The notes under the pieces were generated by a model. The model did no database searches, was not told where the DNA came from, and worked only from the letters and a program-made list of their open reading frames with translations. This document shows, one piece after another, positions 57,247 to 64,000 of a DNA stretch of 64,000 nt. Numbering within the stretch: the first letter of the stretch is position 1; every line of letters starts with the position of its first letter. Origin of the DNA: Ananas comosus. Its lineage: Eukaryota; Streptophyta; Magnoliopsida; Poales; Bromeliaceae. The stretch is from assembly GCF_001540865.1 (NCBI RefSeq), contig NC_033638.1, positions 932,401-996,400 on the forward strand. Direction: 5' to 3'. A program made the position numbers and the translations under genes.

Positions 57247-57997
57247 TAAATTTAAAAGCTAAAAATTAAAAGTAAGAGGCCGTTTGGTTTCCTCGAAAAT
57301 GTATGAAAAAAAGTGGTTAGAAAATTTTTTTATAAAAAGATTTTTGTGTTAAGTTTTTCCTTCGTTTAGTTCCAATAAAAATTAACATTTTTTGGAAAAC
57401 TTATAGCTAGGTTTTATGAAAATTTAATATTTTTGTCTAAACTAGAAAAAATATTATCCATAAAATTTTTGAATTTGTTTTTCAAAAAAAGAAAGTGCTA
57501 ATTTTTTATAAAATTTGAAAAGAGTATTTCAAAAAAGTCAGTTTTTCTTTAAATCAAATAGGTGAGAAACTGAAATTTAAAAAAAAAAACAAAAATATTA
57601 GTGTTTTTTATGAAATTCGAAAAGTAATATACTAAAAAGACTAGTGTTTTTTTTTGTTTTGAAACTAAATGGGTGGAAATCTAAAAATTGAGTTTTCCAT
57701 GCAAAACTTTTTTCTCATTTTTTTTTTATAGTTTTTTGAAGAACTAAATAAACTCCTCTAAAGAATAATAAATATTTTTAGAAGTAATTTAGCACAACTA
57801 AAAACTATGTTCACATCAATTAATGTTATGGAAAACTCCCCACACTCTTCAAGAAGCTAATTAATTTGCGGCGCATTTTATCTCCACCTACTAATTATTA
57901 GGAGGTGGGAATGAGAGAAATAATAATTGATGCTATATCAATTTCATATTTATGAGAATTTACTTGTAAAAATGTATCATATAACCTTATTATTAGG

Positions 57998-58385
57998 GAC
58001 AATTATCTATAAACGCTTTAAAACTTCTGAAATATCTTATATATTATTTTTATTTTTATTTTAAATATACCTTTCGTATATTTTTTCGATATTTAAAAAA
58101 TAATCTCACTATTAGTACCCATTAAGTCATTTTGGATTAAATTTTTATCAGAATTAAAAAAAAGTCAAAGTACCTCTCTTTACTCTTAACTTAAGGGCGG
58201 ATAAGAAAAGTAGATAACGGTAGAAGAGTATATTTGAAAGAATAAAATAGTAATTTTACAGAGATAACGGTTGTTCATAATAATTCTGTAACAGACTCTA
58301 ACTCTATGAGTATATTTGAAAGAATTTGAAGTGTTAAAAGACTATTTTTAATATTAGCCTTCTAAGCGGGATAACAGCCACACTT
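57998..58385. repeat. Interspersed repeat B, copy 3
   Basis: GGACAATTATCTATAAACGC at the start; CTTAACTTAAGGGCGGATAA and GCCTTCTAAGCGGG inside. Confidence 0.75.
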
Positions 58386-58539
58386 TATTTTGGATTGTAG
58401 AAAAAAACATCTAATGTTGACATATTTTTAACACGACAAGCTAGCCTTATGATTGTTTTTTTTGTTGCTGATGTGAAAAAGATCAGAGATTCGAGACTCT
58501 GTTATGTCTTTATTTAGTGAAGTGTTTTAGTTCCTGACT

Positions 58540-59425
58540 TTAATTTCATATAGGTCTTTGAAAAGATATCAAATAGAAAATATATTTCTATAAAACTTAA
58601 GTTATCAGATTTATTCCTTCAAAATTCTCTGGTTTGCAAATATATCTGTAACGACTCAGCACACTAGTAATAATAACTGGGCTTAAGCATTTTGGGCCGG
58701 TTGTTACAGATTTTTGACAGTGCGACTAAACTCTCTGTTGATAATGTTTATGTGTGTAATTTAATTACATAAGCACTCGTCAAGTTTCAGGAGAAACTGA
58801 GCTAAAATGGAGAAGATACGCGATTTTCAGTTTTCACTTAAGTGAANTCCTACTGTTTGATTCAATATTAATTTTTTTAACAATGAATGCATAAAATAAC
58901 TATTTTATCCTTATAAATTTGTCTTATATATATATATATATATTCCTACTGTTTGATTCAATATTAATTTTTTTAACAATGAATGCATAAAATAACTATT
59001 TTATCCTTATAAATTTGTCTCCATAAAAACTATCTTTCTTTCTCTCTCTCTCCCCGCCTTTGTCGCCACACGTGCGGTGTATCTCATTTTTGCCGCGACT
59101 GAGGGTCTCGCCTTCGGTGCCGCTGCCGCCGCCGCCGCCGTGGGTCTCGCCGTCGCCATGGATAAAAAGTAGAGGGTGAGAAAGATAACGAGACTGAATA
59201 TTGGAATACAAATTATATTTATAAGGGATAAAAAAATTATTTTATCTTTTAACTAACTGTAGTTAGCTTTTTTAACTCATGGTTATCTAAATTTTATTAA
59301 CAGAAGGATATATATTTATAGGCAGAAAGACTTTTGGAGGAATAAATTTGATAACTTAAATTTTACAGAAACATATTTGCTATTTAATATCTTTATAGGG
59401 AGCTATATGCAATTATTTCTTAAAT
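58540..59425. mobile_element. Mutator-type MITE, copy 5, with nested LTR debris and an N
   Basis: Outer ends TTTCATATAGGTCTTTGAAA and AGGGAGCTATATGCAATTA. Nested inside are a TRIM LTR fragment (58650-58703), a fragment of the 28584-type LTR (58711-58845), the N at 58846, and a 77-bp direct duplicate (58847-58923 and 58945-59021). A GC-rich patch with (GCC)n lies near 59120. Confidence 0.7.
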
Positions 59426-60003
59426 ATAATACACTAGTGACTGTGCCTAGGGGTTGTTGGAATGGAACCTACACAGGATTCTTTTTTAAACTTTTTTTTT
59501 AAGAAAATTATATATTAATCAAACTACATGAAATTTTCATGCAATAAACTTCAACAGACACTTTTATTTTTTTTTTAAAAAAAATTTATTTTCTGATGGT
59601 TAAAGAAACATAATGATGTGGGCATTTGACCTAATAATGAGTACATATCATTTAATCTATAATTATTAGTGCGGCTAATTATTAGCATTTTTATTTTATT
59701 TTATGAATTTCATAGAAAACTTTTTTTTTTTTTTTCAGTTTTTCCTTCGTTTGGTTCTAATAAAAATTAGCTTTTTTGAGAAACTTATATTTAGATTTTT
59801 ATAAGAAGCTAGTGTTTCCGTCGAAAACAATAGACAAAATATTTTCCATAAAGTTTTTGAAATTTGTTTCGAAAAATGAAAACACAAGTTTTTCTTAAAA
59901 ATCTGAAAAGAGTTGTTCAAAAAGCTGGTTTTTTTTTTTTTTTGGAATTAAACAGGCGAGAAACTAAAATTTTTTTGAAAAACGAAAATACTAGTTTTTT
60001 TTA

Positions 60004-60414
60004 GGGAAACTTCAAAACCCCCCCTGGTTTCATTCTTTTTTATTTTAACACCATGTGGTTTAAAGTGTATGAAGTTAGTACCCTGTGGTTTCGCACTTTC
60101 TCACTTTAGTACCTTGTGGTTTAAAGTGTATCAAGTTAGTATTCTGTAGTTTTATTTTTGTATCAAGTTAGCATCCTGTGGTTTTATTTTTGTATCAAGT
60201 TTCTATCCGATGGTTTTATTTTTTTCTTAATGAAATATTAAATCACAGGGTACTAAAGTGAAAAAGTGCAAAACCACAGGGTACTAAATTGATACATTTT
60301 AAACCACAGGGTACTAAAGTGAGAAAGTGCGAAACCACAAGGTACTAACTTGATACATTTAGGGTACTAAAGTAAGAAAGAGTGAAACCACAAGGGGGTT
60401 TTTGAAGTTTTCCC
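60004..60414. mobile_element. MITE with GGGAAACTTCAAAAACCCCC termini
   Basis: GGGAAACTTCAAAACCCCCC at 60004 is mirrored by GGGGGTTTTTGAAGTTTTCCC ending 60414. The interior is made of repeated TAGTACCCTGTGGTTT and AAACCACAGGGTACTA words in opposite orientation, so nearly the whole element can fold on itself. Present only in unit B. Confidence 0.85.
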
Positions 60415-61195
60415 TTTTTTTTATATGAAATCTAAAACTAATTTTCCAAAAAGACTAGTTTTTTTAAAAAAAACTAAACGGCGGAAAACTAAAAAGTTTT
60501 TCCATGCAAAACTTTTTCTTAATTTTTTTTTCATACTTTTCGAAAAATCAAATAAACTCCTGATGAATAATAAATATTTTTAGAAGTAATTAAACACATC
60601 AATTAATGTTATGTAAAACTCCCCCCACACTCTTCAAAAAGCTAATTAATTTGCGGCGCAGTTTATCTCCACCTACTAATTATTAGGAGGTGGGCATGAG
60701 AGAAATAATAATTGATGCTCTATCAATTTCATACTTATGAAAATTTACTTGTAAAATATATCATATAACCTTATTATTGAGGATAATTACTTATAAACCC
60801 CTGGAAAGTTTTGAAATATCTTATACATTTCTATTTTTTTAAAATATACTCTTTGTTTATTTCTCCATTATTCAAAAAATAATTCTGTTGTTAATACCCA
60901 TTAAGTCATCTCAAATCAAACTCAGATTAAATTTCTACCAAAGTTAAAAATAATTTAAAATATCTCTTTTGAGCAAATAAGGAAAAAATGATGATGACAA
61001 AAAGTAACTTGAAAGGGCAAAATAGTAATTTTATAAAGATAACGGTTATTCCTAACAATTCTACAATAGAATCTAACTCTATGAATATATTTAAAAGAAT
61101 CTGAAATATTAAAATAATATTTTTAATATTAATCTTCTAAGCGGGGTAAAAAAGAAAAGTCTAAAATTTTTCAGTAATATATAAACAATTGACCC

Positions 61196-61805
61196 AACTT
61201 ATTAATAATAAAAAAATTATTTTTTTATAATAAATAAGGAAATTTTACCAATTTTATTAATTCAAAGTGGTAAATTTTACTATTTTAATCATTAATTATA
61301 AATAGTAATAAGAAATGGTAAATACTATTTTTACACTTTTTTGCAATTTCTTATTAGTAGAAAGAATAAAAATCTGCTGTTATTAGGTTACTAACAATTT
61401 ATCAGAATTTTGTGTCAGAGATTATCCAACCTCCGAAAAAGTATTTAAGAGGTCAGAGATTCAAAATTCTGTAATGTTTTTTAATAAATGGGATTTACGT
61501 CTTAGGTCCGTTGAGTGGTGTTTCAGACTTTATTTAGGATTACAGACAAAATATATTATATACGGTGAGAAAAATAATAAAAAACATTTAAATTGTTTTC
61601 GTCGATGATAATACATTACACAAGTTACACTAATTCGATTAAGATAATACTGAAGTTCAAACACACCATTAACATATGCGGAATTTGTTAGCAAAATGTA
61701 TTACTTATTGTGAAAGTTGTGGAAGTGTGCTAGAAAAATATTCCATCTGTCTCCTACAATGCCATTAAATTCTGAATACCAAATAAGTCTTTAATATCGA
61801 TAGAC
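61196..61805. other. AT-rich, no gene
   Basis: Contains only a weak echo of the segmental duplication (GGTCAGAGATTCAAAATTCTG, about 61450). Confidence 0.5.
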
Positions 61806-61808
61806 TTA

Positions 61809-62040
61809 GGTTTAGTTTGGTATTGAGGTCTATCTAACGCCATTAAATAAAATGGAGCTGAGAAAAAAAGCATATAGGGATATGCTTCTGCGCTCTCCGA
61901 TGGGATCGCAGAAAACATATCGTAACTGGCTCATCGCGATATGCAGAACGCAATATTATGTATAGAAACAAACAGGCTATTTTTCCATTGTCGTTTCTCA
62001 CCGCACGTAACGTAATCTCCCCGCAATCCCAAACGAAGCC
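61809..62040. mobile_element. Tourist-like (PIF/Harbinger) MITE with TTA TSD
   Basis: Starts GGTTTAGTTTGGTATTG and ends CAATCCCAAACGAAGCC, imperfect inverted repeats. TTA lies at 61806-61808 and 62041-62043. 232 bp, non-coding. Confidence 0.75.
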
Positions 62041-62043
62041 TTA

Positions 62044-62754
62044 GCAGCAAATATGCAATTTCGCTTAATTAAGTTATCTTCTTAATTTCACTTATCATCG
62101 CTCCATCCGAGGCGGGTCAGTTAGAAGCACATTTTTGATTGATTTTTAACCGATTGGAACGGACCAAAAGAACAATAAAGTTTTCCGCCTTTCACTTCAT
62201 TTCCCAATTAGATTAGGTTAGATGCGACACGACTTCCGAAAAAAAAATAGAAAAGATAAAAATATACAGAACTTTTGAATTGTCTATTTAATCTTTTAAA
62301 ATTAAAATTTTAATTTTACTATCAAATCTTTCAACTTATTTCTTATTTGAGCCTGTCGATAACATTTTGGCTTCAAATTTGAATTTACAGTTTATTGTTT
62401 GCAGATTTAATTAGTATATATTTCATGCAATTATTATAATTATAAAATTTACTAAAATAAATAATTAACTTAAATTTTAAAATCAAAATATTATTTACCA
62501 ACTAAAATCAAACAAATAAAAATTTGTACAAAAGAAAATAAAATTTTTAAGAAAAATAAATTTTTTCTAAGACCAAATTTAGAAGCATATGAAGCTAAAG
62601 AAAATAAAATTTTTAAAAATTGAATAGCCGATTCAAAATAAATTTATAATTCAGATAAGTTCAGTAAATTATTAAAAATTAAAAAAAAGAAAAAAAGAAA
62701 AAAGAAGAGAGAGCTGGCAAGTTGGGGTTGAAGATTTAACAGCACACCCTTGGA
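62044..62754. other. AT-rich, no gene
   Basis: Words near 62300-62400 match the repeat debris in intron 11 of the 3beta-HSD gene (about 14160-14240). No element ends found. Confidence 0.5.
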
Positions 62755-63242
62755 TAGGGATGTCAATGGGTATGAATACCTGAAATTTATTCGAACCCGA
62801 ATCCGAATAAAACGGATATATCCGATGGATATGGATATGGATTTGGATATGGATATAAAAAATAAAAACCCGACGGATATGGATTCGGATATAGATTTTG
62901 ATTGTACCCGATCCGAACCCGAATCCGACCCGAACCCGAATTTATTTTGTATTATATATAATATATATATAAAAATTTGATACTATATTTGAATTTGTAT
63001 TTTAAAAATTTAAATTTAATATAATATATTTTGAAATATTGAAAAAAAAAATAATTATTTCGGGTTCAAATTTTCGGATTCGGATTCAGGTTCGGGTTTC
63101 GAATTTTTGATCGGGTTTGGGTTTGGATATGAATTTTTAAAATCCGTCGGGTTCAGATTCGGGTTCGGGTTTCGGGTTTGGAGTCGGATTCGGATTCGGA
63201 TTTTTAAAAATCCACCCCAAATCTGACCCGTTGACATCTCTA
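62755..63242. mobile_element. hAT-type MITE built of GGATAT/CGGGTT words, 8-bp TSD
   Basis: A perfect duplication 'cccttgga' lies at 62747-62754 and 63243-63250. Termini are TAGGGATGTCAATGGGT and ACCCGTTGACATCTCTA. The left interior is GGATATGGAT/CCCGAATCC-type repeats; the right interior is TTCGGGTTCGGG/GGATTCGGATTC-type repeats, largely complementary to the left. 488 bp, non-coding. Confidence 0.9.
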
Positions 63243-63250
63243 CCCTTGGA

Positions 63251-63694
63251 AGACTGGCAGCAGCGTAAACGGCGGAGCAAGTCGTGTGACCGTCGGGCAT
63301 CTTCAAATCCTTTTAAGTAAAATTTAGGTTGATTATTACATATATATCCCTATAAAATTATAAAATTATATATTTGTCTCTATAAAGTTTTAGTTAGGGT
63401 AAATTTTAATTTGCCTCATTGTTAGCGATTCAAAAATTGCACCCAACAACACCTTGGTTTAGCTTATTTTCACTTTGCTACTTTATAGCTCAAAAAATTT
63501 TACTTTATCCCGTGTAATTTAGCTTATTTTTACTTTGTCATTCTCATTCAAAACTTTTCACTTTATCATCATGTAATTTTTTTTTTTGAAAAATATTTAC
63601 TTTGCCACCTTATTTTTTATGAAATTTTATGGTAAAATAAAAATTAAATCACAAGGAGTAAAGTGAAAATTTTAAACTATAGAGTGGAAAAGTA
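63251..63694. other. No gene; weak repeat
   Basis: TTTAGCTTATTTTCACTTTG and its relatives recur (63455-63600), like the MITE at 60004 in style, but no clear ends. Confidence 0.5.
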
Positions 63695-64000
63695 AATGGA
63701 GTTAATTACATACAGCTCCCTATAAACATATCGAATAGCAGACATATCCCTGCAAAACTCAACTTTTTATTTTTCTCCCTATAAAAATTCAGTGATATTC
63801 ATATTTACCTCTATGATTTATTACCGTTAGAGCACTGTTTATTTTTTAACAGCAGATAAATAAAATAATATTTTTATCCTTATAAATATATCTCTCCAAA
63901 AGTCCCACCTGCTAGAATTATATAAAAATATCATTTCAAAAAAATATTTTACCTAATACGCTAATCAGGGCTAAGTATTTTTGCTTATAATTAACTATAT
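63695..64000. mobile_element. Mutator-type MITE, copy 6, cut by the window end
   Basis: GGAGTTAATTACATACAGCTCC at the left and AAACTCAACTTTTTATTTT inside match the family at 56878-57246. The right end lies outside the window. Confidence 0.7.

Larger units (their letters stand above)
55521..58390 (+). repeat. Tandem segmental duplication, unit A (about 2.9 kb)
   Basis: Landmarks in order: GAAAACATCTAATATTGACA (55521), Mutator-type MITE (55696-56464), AAGGTTGTTGGAATGGATC (56500), TTTTCATGCAATAAACTTCA (56575), TTAGTGCGGCTAATTATTA (56699), a MITE found only here (56878-57246), TTTTCCTTCGTTTAGTTCC (57355), CTAATTAATTTGCGGCGCA (57857) and repeat B (57998-58385). The same order recurs in unit B. 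Confidence 0.85.
58391..61195 (+). repeat. Tandem segmental duplication, unit B
   Basis: Repeats unit A's landmarks: AAAAACATCTAATGTTGACA (58405), Mutator-type MITE (58540-59425), GGGGTTGTTGGAATGGAACC (59451), TTTTCATGCAATAAACTTCA (59535), TTAGTGCGGCTAATTATTAG (59667), TTTTCCTTCGTTTGGTTC (59741), CTAATTAATTTGCGGCGCA (60641) and repeat B (60780-61195). It lacks the MITE at 56878 and has its own at 60004-60414. A few words beyond 61380 suggest the start of a third, decayed unit. Confidence 0.85.

Noticed and set aside
63055..63306. 83-residue frame with NPNPN repeats
   Set aside because: Translation of hexamer words inside the hAT MITE.

Overview
The window is plant nuclear DNA: AT-rich, intron-rich and dominated by nested transposable elements. 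A very GC-rich first exon followed by AT-rich later exons, CT-rich 5' leaders, tRNA-derived SINEs, CACTA, Helitron, Mutator-type and hAT-type elements, and solo LTRs point to a monocot. A pineapple-like bromeliad or related commelinid is my guess, not something the sequence proves. Only two convincing host genes are present.

Host gene 1 (about 13.8-23.03 kb, minus strand) is a 12-exon gene for a sterol 4alpha-carboxylate 3-dehydrogenase of the 3beta-HSD family with a C-terminal reticulon membrane domain. I reconstructed all splice junctions, and the frames join without a break from exon 1 to the stop. The start codon region holds an unresolved base (23001) that breaks the frame. Host gene 2 (43.89-46.95 kb, plus strand, with a possible leader exon at 36.94-37.05 kb) is a small ubiquitin-fold Elongin-B-like protein of 94 codons in three coding exons.

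Layout. 0-1.16 kb: LTR fragment. 2.0-9.7 kb: decayed autonomous CACTA (En/Spm) element on the minus strand, with a TNP2/DUF4218/DUF4216 pseudogene and a Transposase_24 pseudogene. It is split by a 2.5 kb solo LTR (5005-7524) and damaged by a 502-bp inverted duplication beside an N. 10.2-11.1 kb: tandem repeat. 12.1-12.9 kb: Helitron. 13.8-23.2 kb: host gene 1, with an intronic hAT MITE and an intronic satellite. 23.2-28.5 kb: fold-back element, Helitron, MITEs and a CACTA end. 28.6-30.3 kb: solo LTR next to a zinc-finger-GRF pseudogene. 30.8-34.6 kb: interspersed repeats, MITE, LTR fragment, and a Helitron carrying a captured exon that is itself split by a solo LTR. 36.3-47 kb: gene 2, whose putative intron 1 holds a PIF/Harbinger pseudogene, a MITE and a 2.2 kb solo LTR with a perfect target duplication; its last intron holds a TRIM. 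47.3-54.3 kb: TRIMs, SINEs, MITEs and tandem repeats. 54.46-55.52 kb: Pack-MULE with a perfect 9-bp target duplication and a fragment of an enoyl-CoA isomerase gene. 55.5-61.2 kb: a tandem segmental duplication with a unit of about 2.9 kb. 61.8-64 kb: Tourist, hAT and Mutator-type MITEs.

The most striking single observation is 73 bp at 6484-6556 matching the lacZ-alpha/SP6 side of a HindIII cloning vector, embedded in the solo LTR. Together with the N-flanking duplications it shows that parts of this assembly are artefactual. No CRISPR, rRNA, functional tRNA or prokaryote-like system was seen, and I do not see an undescribed multi-gene system. The biologically new-looking items are the gene-capturing Pack-MULE and Helitron, and the ACCGGT palindrome arrays inside the LTRs.
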